Positions 1 to 6,011 of a DNA stretch of 8,349 nt are shown one piece after another. Below the pieces are notes generated by a model. It did no database searches, had not been told where the DNA came from, and saw nothing but the letters and a program-made list of their open reading frames with translations. Positions within the stretch are counted from its first letter, which is position 1, and the number at the start of each line of letters is the position of its first letter. The stretch is from CAYMRL01 sp964398985 (lineage in GTDB: Bacteria > Deinococcota > Deinococci > Deinococcales > Trueperaceae): positions 1 to 8,349 of the forward strand of contig CAYNOS010000058.1 of assembly GCA_964398985.1 (NCBI GenBank), read 5' to 3'. A program made the translations under genes and the position numbers.

Positions 1-239
1 TCGGCCACCGCGAACCGCGCGATCGGCGCGTGGACCCTGACCAGGTCGCCTTCGGACACCAGGTGCTTCTCGAGCACGCCGGCGAACGGGCTGGGCAGTT
101 CGACCGTGACCTTGTCGGTCATGACCTCGACGACCGCTTGGTCCTTGGACACCCTGGCGCCCTCGTCCACGAGCCAGCGGACGATCTCGCCTTCGACGAC
201 CGACTCGGCTAGCTCGGGCAGCAGCATCTCTTGCGACAT
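1..239 (-). CDS. bkdB: Dihydrolipoamide acyltransferase (E2) of a branched-chain 2-oxo acid dehydrogenase, N-terminal part only
   Basis: Only the first 79 codons are in the window; the gene continues past the left edge. They form a complete biotinyl/lipoyl domain: an ELAESVVEGEIV start, the swinging-arm motif VMTDKV with the lipoylated lysine at residue 43, and a following SPFAGV turn. E2 is the core of the complex. Its lipoyl arm takes the acyl group from E1 and passes it to CoA. The ATG at 239 is preceded by AGGAG 5 nt upstream, and the E1 beta stop codon directly abuts this ribosome binding site, so the two genes are surely co-transcribed. The peripheral-subunit-binding and catalytic domains lie outside the window. 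The branched-chain rather than pyruvate assignment rests on the neighbouring E1 subunits. E2 of a pyruvate complex would look much the same in this region. Confidence 0.9.
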   Translation of the reverse strand, partial: MSQEMLLPELAESVVEGEIVRWLVDEGARVSKDQAVVEVMTDKVTVELPSPFAGVLEKHLVSEGDLVRVHAPIARFAVA

Positions 240-249
240 CAACGCTCCT

Positions 250-1227
250 CTAGTAATCGAAAACGCGCTGCACGGCCTTGAGGATGCGGTCCGGGCCCGG
301 CAGGTACTCGCGGTCTTGCGCGTACGGGTAAGGCGTGTCGAAGCCGGTGACCCTCAGCGGGGGAGCCAACAGCGAGTCCATCACCTCTTCTGCGATGGTG
401 GCCGCGACCTCGCTGGCGAAGCTGCCGGTGCGTGGCGCCTCGCTGATCAGCACCACGCGCCCAATGCGCGCCACGGCTTCCAGCACCGACTCCTTGTCCC
501 ACGGCTGAAGCGAGCGCAGGTCGATCACGTGGGGCGAGAGCCCTTGTCCGACCATGGCGGCTGCCGCCTTCAAGGTCTCGGCCATGCTGCCGCCGTAGCT
601 GACGAGCACCACGTCGTCGCCATGCAGACGCGTGGCAGCGGAACCGATCGGCACCACGAAGTCGCGGTCGTCGGAGACCTCCTCGCGGTTGGCGCGGTAG
701 AGCCGCTTGGGCTCCATCACGATGACCGGATCGTCGTCGCGGATGGCAGCACGCAGGAGGCCGCTGGCGTCGCTGGGCGTTGCCGGGTACGCGACCTTGA
801 GGCCGGGCGTGTGCACGAAGTGCGTCTCGGGGTTCTGCGAGTGGTGATGCCCACCCTTAACGCCACCGCCGGCCGGCATGCGCACCACCATCGGCGCGTG
901 GAACTGGCCTCCCGAGCGGTAGCGCAGCTTGGCGGCCTGCGAGACCAACTGGTCGAACCCTGGGTACACGTAGTCGGCGAACTGGATCTCGGCCACCGGC
1001 CTGTGCCCGTGGACGGCCATGCCGATGGCGGCTCCGATGATGGCCGCCTCGGACAGCGGCGAATCTATGACCCGGTCAGGCCCGTACTTGTCGAACAGCT
1101 TGTCGGTGGCGAGGAACACCCCGCCGCGCTTGCCGACGTCCTCGCCGAGCACGACGACGCTGTCGTCGCGCTCCATCTCCCGGTCCAGCGTCATCGCGAT
1201 GGCCTGGACCATCGTCACGTTGCTCAT
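250..1227 (-). CDS. bkdAB: Branched-chain 2-oxo acid dehydrogenase E1 component, beta subunit
   Basis: The 325-aa protein is full length for the family. With E1 alpha it forms the thiamine-diphosphate-dependent heterotetramer that decarboxylates 2-oxoisovalerate and related 2-oxo acids and acylates the E2 lipoyl arm. Recognisable motifs are GEDVGKRGGVF (28-38), SPLSE with the TPP-activating glutamate at residue 60, the FADYVYPGFDQL segment (83-94), and GGHHHSQ (125-131), which carries the histidines expected near the active site. The C-terminal transketolase-like domain ends with DTPYPYAQ (297-304). The sequence closely resembles, from memory, the Thermus thermophilus 2-oxoisovalerate dehydrogenase beta subunit along its whole length. 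The ATG overlaps the E1 alpha stop as ATGA, which suggests translational coupling and equal subunit synthesis. E2 follows after 10 nt. A pyruvate dehydrogenase of the split alpha/beta type is the main alternative. Confidence 0.95.
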   Translation of the reverse strand: MSNVTMVQAIAMTLDREMERDDSVVVLGEDVGKRGGVFLATDKLFDKYGPDRVIDSPLSEAAIIGAAIGMAVHGHRPVAEIQFADYVYPGFDQLVSQAAKLRYRSGGQFHAPMVVRMPAGGGVKGGHHHSQNPETHFVHTPGLKVAYPATPSDASGLLRAAIRDDDPVIVMEPKRLYRANREEVSDDRDFVVPIGSAATRLHGDDVVLVSYGGSMAETLKAAAAMVGQGLSPHVIDLRSLQPWDKESVLEAVARIGRVVLISEAPRTGSFASEVAATIAEEVMDSLLAPPLRVTGFDTPYPYAQDREYLPGPDRILKAVQRVFDY

Positions 1228-2321
1228 GCCAGTAGGTCGTCTCTCTGCTCCCGCAGGTGGGGCGGCATGTCCGCGAACACGTCATCGAACATCCACTCGA
1301 CCGGCGGAGCGCCGGCCGCCTCGGCCTCCTCGATCGCGGAGCTCAGCATGGCGTTCAGCTCGGCGCGCAGCTCGTCCTCCTGCTCCTGGGACCAGAGACC
1401 CCGGCGCTCGAGCAACTTGCGCATGCGCACCAACGGGTCGCGGCGCTTCCACGCCTCGACCTCCTGGCGGGGACGGTAGCGGCTGTCGTCGTCGGCGGAA
1501 GAGTGGCCGCCGTAGCGGTAGACCTGCAGCTCGATCAAGCTCGGGCCGAAACCTGCGCGTGCGCGCTCGACCGCATGCCTGGCGACGTAGTAAGAGGCGA
1601 GCACGTCCATACCGTCTACCAGGTAGCCCGGCATGCCGTAGGCGTGGGCCTTGAGCGCGATGTTCTCGGAACCGGTCTGCCGTTCGAGGCCGACGCTGAT
1701 CGCGTAGCGGTTGTTCTGGCAGGCGAACACCATCGGCGCCCCCTGAGCGCCGGCGAAGTTGATGCCGGCGTGCCAATCACCCTCGCTGGTGGCGCCGTCA
1801 CCGAAGTTGACGACCGTCACCTCGTCGTTGCCGTGCAGCTTCATGCTCAGCGCGGTGCCGACGGCGGGCGGGATGTGCGAGCCGATCGGCGAGGCGATCG
1901 TGAAGAGCTTCAGGGCGCGCGAGCCGGAGTGGTACGGCATCTGGCGGGCCTTGCTGGGGTCGGCGCGGCTGCCCATCGATTGGGCGACGAACTCGCGTGG
2001 CTCCAAGCCGAGCGAGAACAACAGCGCGACGTCTCGGTAGTAAGGGTAGACCCAGTCGTGACCGGCGCGGATGGCGTTGGCGAGACCGACCTGGGCGCCT
2101 TCATGGCCGGCGCTGGGCGCCACGAAGCTGACCTTGCCCTGGCGTTGCAGCGTGTTCATGCGCTCGTCCACCAGGCGGCCTAACAGCATCTGGCGATAGA
2201 ACTCCCGCAGGCGCGAGTTGTCGAGGTCGAGCTCGAAGTCGGCCGTCCACTCGCCGGACTCGCTCAGGAGGGAGATCGGCTCATCGCTGAACGGTTCGAA
2301 GGTTTGCGATTCGCGGATCAA
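1224..2321 (-). CDS. bkdAA: Branched-chain 2-oxo acid dehydrogenase E1 component, alpha subunit
   Basis: This is the 365-aa partner of E1 beta and the first gene of the operon. The thiamine-diphosphate motif is intact: GDG at 174-176 and NN at 203-204, with the usual spacing. The loop at 268-282 (YRYGGHSSADDDSRYR) matches the branched-chain E1 alpha loop whose serine is phosphorylated in mammals. A bacterial protein is not expected to use that control. GKVSFVAPSAGHEG (62-75) is also typical of the branched-chain family. The start is an unusual TTG at 2321. It is supported by a strong GGAGG 5 nt upstream, and the N-terminus lines up with the Thermus E1 alpha N-terminus as I recall it; no in-frame ATG sits nearby. 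The stop overlaps the E1 beta start by 4 nt. The product is cytoplasmic. Confidence 0.95.
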   Translation of the reverse strand: MIRESQTFEPFSDEPISLLSESGEWTADFELDLDNSRLREFYRQMLLGRLVDERMNTLQRQGKVSFVAPSAGHEGAQVGLANAIRAGHDWVYPYYRDVALLFSLGLEPREFVAQSMGSRADPSKARQMPYHSGSRALKLFTIASPIGSHIPPAVGTALSMKLHGNDEVTVVNFGDGATSEGDWHAGINFAGAQGAPMVFACQNNRYAISVGLERQTGSENIALKAHAYGMPGYLVDGMDVLASYYVARHAVERARAGFGPSLIELQVYRYGGHSSADDDSRYRPRQEVEAWKRRDPLVRMRKLLERRGLWSQEQEDELRAELNAMLSSAIEEAEAAGAPPVEWMFDDVFADMPPHLREQRDDLLA

Positions 2322-2326
2322 CCGGT

Positions 2327-2331
2327 CCTCC
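2327..2331 (-). promoter_or_regulatory. Ribosome binding site deciding the TTG start of E1 alpha
   Basis: GGAGG on the minus strand lies 5 nt before the TTG at 2321, inside a longer AGAGGAGG run. The spacing is ideal and is the main local evidence for a TTG start. Confidence 0.8.
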
Positions 2332-2365
2332 TCTCTAGGGTTCGGGCGCCGGACGGGGGCCGGCT

Positions 2366-2393
2366 ACCTTAGGGCCGTCATGCCTTGCTTGAA
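2366..2393 (-). promoter_or_regulatory. Candidate promoter of the bkd operon
   Basis: Read on the minus strand, TTCAAG (2393-2388) is followed after 16 nt by TAAGGT (2371-2366). Transcription would start near 2359 and leave a 5' UTR of about 38 nt that contains the GGAGG at 2331-2327. Both hexamers deviate from consensus, so this is a plausible but weak call. Confidence 0.35.
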
Positions 2394-2454
2394 GCTCACG
2401 ATAGCACCCGCACCTGGGCCCAGCCGTAACCGACTACCCACCTGGTGGCAAGGC

Positions 2455-2460
2455 TAGACT
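2455..2460 (+). promoter_or_regulatory. Candidate -10 box (TAGACT) for the membrane protein gene, leaderless type
   Basis: TAGACT ends 6 nt before the GTG at 2467, and no Shine-Dalgarno sequence lies between. A transcript would start at or within a base or so of the GTG. No convincing -35 box is seen. The 11-bp palindrome CCACCTGGTGG (2438-2448) lies just upstream, in the spacer region. Confidence 0.45.
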
Positions 2461-2466
2461 GGCTCC

Positions 2467-2928
2467 GTGGACGCCGAGTCACAACCAAGCAAGTCCGTCC
2501 TGGATGAGCTAAAGCGGCCGCTGGCGGTGGTCCTGGTGCTGGTCGCCCTGCTGGTCGCTGCGGACCTGATCAACAGCTACGCCTGGCTGTGGGTCGGCCT
2601 GCTCGGCGCGGTGGGGATCTTCCTACACGCCCGCTTCGCGTCGCGAGCGCTCCTGGTGGTCGGCGCTTTCCTCACCGGTTCGGGCGTCGGGATCCTGTTG
2701 GAAGCGACCCTGAACTTCACCGGCGCCTACCTCAGCAGCGTCGGAGCGGCGGTCGCGATGGTCGAGTTCGTGGACCCGCGTCCCGGTCGGCTGGTGCTGT
2801 GGATCGGCCTCTCCATCGCTCTGTTCGGAATCGGCATGGGACTGGTGGAGGCCGGCAACCGCGGCCTCCTGACGCTATGCCTGTTGGCGGCCGGAGTCGG
2901 AGCCTACTTGGCGCTGCGCCCGGAGTGA
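2467..2928 (+). CDS. Small polytopic membrane protein of unknown function
   Basis: This 153-aa protein begins with a short charged N-terminus (about residues 1-18). It then has five or six hydrophobic segments at roughly 18-34, 37-54, 61-80, 88-100, 108-128 and 133-150, and ends in RPE. No catalytic or binding motif is recognised and I cannot assign a family. Segments 41-54, 69-76 and 120-130 are rich in glycine, suggesting tight helix packing. The GTG at 2467 is chosen because a TAGACT box lies 6 nt upstream, as in a leaderless mRNA. No ribosome binding site precedes it. The gene is divergent from the bkd operon, and citrate synthase starts only 66 nt after its stop on the same strand, but citrate synthase has its own -10 box. 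Confidence 0.8.
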   Translation: MDAESQPSKSVLDELKRPLAVVLVLVALLVAADLINSYAWLWVGLLGAVGIFLHARFASRALLVVGAFLTGSGVGILLEATLNFTGAYLSSVGAAVAMVEFVDPRPGRLVLWIGLSIALFGIGMGLVEAGNRGLLTLCLLAAGVGAYLALRPE

Positions 2929-2962
2929 GGCATGCCGGCCGCTCATGGCCAGAACCGTTCGG

Positions 2963-2968
2963 TACAAT
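2963..2968 (+). promoter_or_regulatory. Candidate -10 box (TACAAT) of citrate synthase
   Basis: TACAAT is one base from the TATAAT consensus. Transcription would start near 2975, giving a 5' UTR of about 20 nt. No recognisable -35 lies 16-18 nt upstream, so activation by a regulator is possible. The box lies in the 66-nt gap after the membrane protein gene. Confidence 0.5.
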
Positions 2969-2970
2969 CG

Positions 2971-2987
2971 CCGGACGTAGTGTCCGG
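2971..2987 (+). promoter_or_regulatory. 17-bp perfect palindrome over the presumed gltA transcription start: operator or leader hairpin
   Basis: CCGGAC and GTCCGG form perfect 6-bp arms around a 5-nt GTAGT centre. The site begins 2 nt after the TACAAT box, covers the predicted transcription start, and its last two bases are the first two of the GGAGG ribosome binding site (2986-2990). As DNA it is well placed for a dimeric repressor. As RNA it could partly hide the ribosome binding site. I cannot match it to a known regulator. Confidence 0.5.
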
Positions 2988-2994
2988 AGGAACG

Positions 2995-4164
2995 ATGGAT
3001 CAGACAATTCACCGTGGCCTGGACGGGGTGGTCATCGACACCAGCCCGATAAGCCACATCGACGGCGAACAGGGCAAGCTCATCTACCGCGGCTACGACA
3101 TCGGCGAGCTGGCCGACCGCGCGAGCTTCGAAGAAGTCGTTCACCTGCTGTGGTACGGGGAGCTACCTACGGCGGACCAACTGCAGGCCTTCGAGGCGCG
3201 GCTGGCGCCGCTCGCGAGCGTGCCGGCCGAGGTTCTCGACGCGTATCGGCTGCTGCCCAAGACGACCGGTCCGATGCACGCGCTGCGCAGCGCGGTCTCG
3301 CTGCTGGCGGCGTTCGACGACGCCGCCGACGGCGTCGATGCCGGCAACGTCGAGCGCATCGGCAGCGAACTGCTGGTCCGCTTCCCGACCTTGGTCGCGG
3401 CGTTCGACCGCATCCGTCGCGGGCTCGAGCCGGTGGCTCCCGACCCCGCGCTGTCGATCGCGGCCAACTTCTTGTACATGCTCACCGGCGAGCGCCCGAC
3501 CGCCGCGGCCGTCAGGGTCATGGACGTCGCGCTGGTGCTCCACGCCGAGCACGGCGCCAACGCCAGCACGTTCGTGGCGCGTGCCACCGCCTCGACGCTG
3601 ACCGACGTCTACAGCGCCGTGACCGCTGCGGTCGCCTCGCTCAAGGGACCGCTGCACGGCGGAGCGAACGAAGCGGTGATGCGCGCGCTCGAGCAGATCG
3701 GCGAGGTGGCGGGCGTCGAGCCGTACGTGATGGGCATCCTCGCGAGGCCGGGCGGCCGCGTCGCGGGCTTCGGCCACCGCGTCTACCGCGTGCTCGACCC
3801 GCGCGCCGGGGTGTTGCGCGAAGTGTCGCTGAAGCTGGCCGAGGAGTCCGGCGACTCGAAGTGGTTCGAGATGAGCCTCGAGATGGAACGGGTGATGGAG
3901 CGCGAGATGGGCAAGCGCGGCAAGCAGGTGCGCCCCAACGTCGACTTCTTCAGCGCCTCGGTCTACCGCATGCTAGGTTTCGCGACCGACCTCTACACGC
4001 CGATCTTCGCGGTCGCGCGCGCTCCCGGGTGGCTGGCGCATCTGTTCGAGCAATACGCCGACAACCGCCTGATGCGCCCGCGTCTCGCCTACTCGGGCGT
4101 GACGGGCAAGCGCTTCGTTCCCATCGAGCAGCGCACCGGCGAGGTCAACGCAGCTACCCCCTGA
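2995..4164 (+). CDS. gltA: Citrate synthase
   Basis: The 389-aa enzyme condenses acetyl-CoA with oxaloacetate to give citrate, the entry step of the TCA cycle. Its length fits the short dimeric form of Gram-positives, archaea and Thermus rather than the longer hexameric form of proteobacteria. The catalytic triad is visible: His221 in GPLHGGANE, His261 in GFGHRVYR and Asp317 in PNVDFFS. LHAEHGANAST (182-192) carries another conserved active-site histidine. The ATG at 2995 is chosen because GGAGG lies 4 nt upstream and the TACAAT box lies only about 30 nt away. An in-frame ATG at 2932 would start before this promoter. A 2-methylcitrate synthase is the main alternative. No prp genes are nearby, so citrate synthase is favoured. 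The 3' end converges on the gene at 4247. Confidence 0.93.
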   Translation: MDQTIHRGLDGVVIDTSPISHIDGEQGKLIYRGYDIGELADRASFEEVVHLLWYGELPTADQLQAFEARLAPLASVPAEVLDAYRLLPKTTGPMHALRSAVSLLAAFDDAADGVDAGNVERIGSELLVRFPTLVAAFDRIRRGLEPVAPDPALSIAANFLYMLTGERPTAAAVRVMDVALVLHAEHGANASTFVARATASTLTDVYSAVTAAVASLKGPLHGGANEAVMRALEQIGEVAGVEPYVMGILARPGGRVAGFGHRVYRVLDPRAGVLREVSLKLAEESGDSKWFEMSLEMERVMEREMGKRGKQVRPNVDFFSASVYRMLGFATDLYTPIFAVARAPGWLAHLFEQYADNRLMRPRLAYSGVTGKRFVPIEQRTGEVNAATP

Positions 4165-4246
4165 GGGTCGGTCCGGCCGTGAACCGCAGCGCCCGGATCC
4201 AGCGCACCGCGGCCGGCTCAGGTCCCGACGTGCCCCGTCAGCCGAC

Positions 4247-4618
4247 CTAGCGAGAGCCGTACTCTCGCGCCTGGCTGAGCTTCCTCGCGTCCAGCCGCGC
4301 TGCCACCAGATACATGATCGCTGGTGGGATGACCAGTGCCCAGACGAGCAGGAAGTTCACGAACCATTCGCGGTTCGCGATCACGAAGGCCAGTTCCCGA
4401 ACGGCCATGGTGACGATGGTCGTCCACGCTCCCAGCCGCTCCCATCGCCATGCGATCACCAAGCCGAGAATCGCGATGCCCCAGAGGCTCAAGATCAGGT
4501 AGTCCCGCAACGGAACAGGTTCGGTGGCGTATGGGTCGGGGCTCAAGGCAACCATGAGACCGATGGTCAGTGCAGCCAGGCCCCATATGCGAGCGGTCCA
4601 GCGCAGGATCTTGGCCAT
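4247..4618 (-). CDS. Small four-helix membrane protein, function unknown
   Basis: The protein has 123 aa with four likely transmembrane segments at about 9-25, 39-57, 64-81 and 84-107. The N-terminus (MAKILRWTARIW) and the C-terminal tail (RLDARKLSQAREYGSR) are basic. The layout, with a W-x-A-R-I-W start and a short proline-rich loop at 27-37, resembles small uncharacterised membrane proteins widespread in bacteria. I assign no function. The ATG at 4618 is preceded by AGAGGG about 10 nt upstream. A GTG at 4642 in the same frame would add 8 residues and lies 5 nt after a TAGAAT box, so a leaderless longer form is possible. The gene is downstream of purA on the same strand, but the TAGAAT box suggests it is also transcribed on its own. 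Confidence 0.75.
   Translation of the reverse strand: MAKILRWTARIWGLAALTIGLMVALSPDPYATEPVPLRDYLILSLWGIAILGLVIAWRWERLGAWTTIVTMAVRELAFVIANREWFVNFLLVWALVIPPAIMYLVAARLDARKLSQAREYGSR
4250..4268. terminator. Perfect hairpin between convergent genes, possible bidirectional terminator
   Basis: GCGAGAG and CTCTCGC form a perfect 7-bp stem around a 5-nt loop. It lies 85 nt after the citrate synthase stop and covers the last codons of the convergent membrane protein gene. No T-run follows on either strand, so it is not a classical intrinsic terminator. Confidence 0.25.
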
Positions 4619-4647
4619 GACGGAAGACCCTCTTTCCCCCACCGCCC

Positions 4648-4653
4648 ATTCTA
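4648..4653 (-). promoter_or_regulatory. Candidate -10 box (TAGAAT) of the small membrane protein gene
   Basis: On the minus strand TAGAAT is one base from consensus. It lies 5 nt before the alternative GTG (4642) and 29 nt before the preferred ATG (4618). Transcription would begin near 4641. No clear -35 box is seen. Confidence 0.4.
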
Positions 4654-4695
4654 CGGCGAATCTCGTGGCCTCTTCGGCGTCACCGACTCGCCGGC

Positions 4696-4712
4696 GTGCC
4701 GGCCACTGGCAC
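4696..4712 (-). terminator. Weak stem-loop just after the purA stop
   Basis: GTGCC and GGCAC form a perfect 5-bp stem with a 7-nt loop, starting 2 nt beyond the purA stop codon. It could end the purA transcript, but it is short and has no U-tract. Confidence 0.15.
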
Positions 4713-4714
4713 CC

Positions 4715-5926
4715 CTACCAGGCGACCTCGCCGTAGGTGTCCTCGCGGTCGGGGCTGGTCGAGAACATCACGACCGGCACGCCGGTGAACTCCTCGATCA
4801 TCTCGAGGTAGCCGAGGACCCCCTTCGGCAGAGCGTCGCGGCGGCCGAGGCCCTTGAGGTCCGACCAGCCGGGCACCTCCCGGTAGACGGCCTCGCCGTC
4901 CTCGTGAGACACCGCGACCTTGAGGCGCTCCCAGCCGCTGAGCACGTCGAGCTTGGTCACCACCAAGCCATCGAAGCCGTTGACCTCGCAGGCGTACTTG
5001 AGCTGCGGCAGGTCGAGCCAGCCGACGCGCCTGGCGCGGCCGGTGGTGGTGCCGAACTCGTCCCACTGGTTCGCGCCGCTGCCTCGCAGGCGCACGGCCG
5101 TCGCATCGTCACTGACCTCGGTGGCGAAAGGTCCGTGACCGACGCGCGTGCTGAACGCCTTGACGACGCCGTAGACGCGGTCGAGGGCCTTGTGGCTGAC
5201 GCCGGCGCCGACGACGATCCCGCCGACCGTCGGATGGCTGCTGGTGACGAACGGGTAGGTCCCGTAGCCGAGGTCGAGCATCGTGCCTTGGCCGCCTTCG
5301 AACATCACGCGCTGGCCGGCGGCCAGCGCCTCCCGCGTCAACTTGCCAGTGTCGCGGACCAGCGGAGCGATGCGGGCGGCCACGCCACTGAGCTCCCGGT
5401 GCGCCGCGTCGACGCTCGTCCAACCCACCCGCGCCGTCGAGTTCGGCTTGGCCTCGATGAGCCGGGCAAGGCGCTCCCTCAGCAGTCCTTCCTCCAGCAG
5501 ATCCCCGGCTCTGATGCCGATGCGCCGTGCCTTGTCGGAGTAGGCGGGCCCGATGCCGCGACCGGTGGTGCCCACGAAGCCTCCGCCCTCGTCGTTCTTC
5601 TTGTGGTGCGGCAGGACCAGGTGCGCTTCGTGCGAGACCCACACCTCGCCGACGTCGCGCCTGGCTGCGAGGGCGTCGAGCTCCTCGACGAAGGCCCACG
5701 GGTCGATGACCATGCCGCCGCCGAGCACCGAGACCGGTCGCTCGTGGAGAGTGCCGCACGGCAGGTGATGGAGCTTGTATACCTGCTCGCCGACGACCAC
5801 CGTGTGGCCGGCGTTGGCTCCGCCCGAATAGCGCACGACGACGTCGGCGTCGTGAGCCAGGGCGTCGACCACCTTGCCCTTGCCTTCATCGCCCCACTGG
5901 GCGCCGATGATCGCGATACCAGGCAT
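4715..5926 (-). CDS. purA: Adenylosuccinate synthetase
   Basis: The 403-aa enzyme joins IMP and aspartate using GTP to form adenylosuccinate, the first step from IMP to AMP. The N-terminal phosphate-binding signature GAQWGDEGKGK (8-18) carries the catalytic Asp13. ANAGHT holds the catalytic His41, at the same numbering as in the E. coli enzyme. TTGRGIGPAYSDKARR and GTTTGRARRVGW are further family signatures. The protein is about 30 residues shorter than the E. coli enzyme but matches the compact form I recall from Deinococcus and Thermus. The ATG at 5926 is set by GGAGG 4 nt upstream and by homology. Longer in-frame extensions would run into the upstream kinase gene. It lies 85 nt after the kinase gene on the same strand, with a hairpin and a possible -10 box in the gap. 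Confidence 0.97.
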   Translation of the reverse strand: MPGIAIIGAQWGDEGKGKVVDALAHDADVVVRYSGGANAGHTVVVGEQVYKLHHLPCGTLHERPVSVLGGGMVIDPWAFVEELDALAARRDVGEVWVSHEAHLVLPHHKKNDEGGGFVGTTGRGIGPAYSDKARRIGIRAGDLLEEGLLRERLARLIEAKPNSTARVGWTSVDAAHRELSGVAARIAPLVRDTGKLTREALAAGQRVMFEGGQGTMLDLGYGTYPFVTSSHPTVGGIVVGAGVSHKALDRVYGVVKAFSTRVGHGPFATEVSDDATAVRLRGSGANQWDEFGTTTGRARRVGWLDLPQLKYACEVNGFDGLVVTKLDVLSGWERLKVAVSHEDGEAVYREVPGWSDLKGLGRRDALPKGVLGYLEMIEEFTGVPVVMFSTSPDREDTYGEVAW

Positions 5927-5944
5927 CAGCCCTCCCTGGCCTGT

Positions 5945-5965
5945 GCGCGCCACCCGCAGGCGCGC
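5945..5965 (-). promoter_or_regulatory. Perfect 7-bp inverted repeat in the purA leader
   Basis: Arms GCGCGCC and GGCGCGC flank a 7-nt loop, 18 nt before the purA start and 9 nt before its ribosome binding site. It has no U-tract and could be a leader hairpin, an operator or the end of the kinase transcript. It does not match the purine riboswitch core as I know it. Confidence 0.3.
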
Positions 5966-5981
5966 TGGGCCACCGCGGCGA

Positions 5982-5987
5982 AGCGTA
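5982..5987 (-). promoter_or_regulatory. Possible -10 box (TACGCT) for purA
   Basis: On the minus strand TACGCT fits the TAnnnT pattern and would give a leader of about 50 nt that includes the 5945-5965 hairpin. No -35 box supports it. Confidence 0.2.
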
Positions 5988-6011
5988 CCAGGGAAGAGCC
6001 GGCAGCGGACG

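Noticed and set aside
106..1479. 457-aa open frame on the plus strand, antisense to E1 beta and E1 alpha
   Set aside because: It is a shadow of the real minus-strand genes: composition is Arg/His/Val-rich with no domain, and GC-rich third positions keep antisense frames open.
2932..2994. Upstream in-frame ATG that would extend citrate synthase by 21 residues
   Set aside because: The candidate promoter lies inside this extension, the extra residues do not look like the family N-terminus, and the ATG at 2995 has a strong ribosome binding site.
2589..4250. 553-aa open frame overlapping the membrane protein and citrate synthase
   Set aside because: Arg/Gly/Ala-rich and repetitive with no motif, lying over two well-supported genes in another frame.
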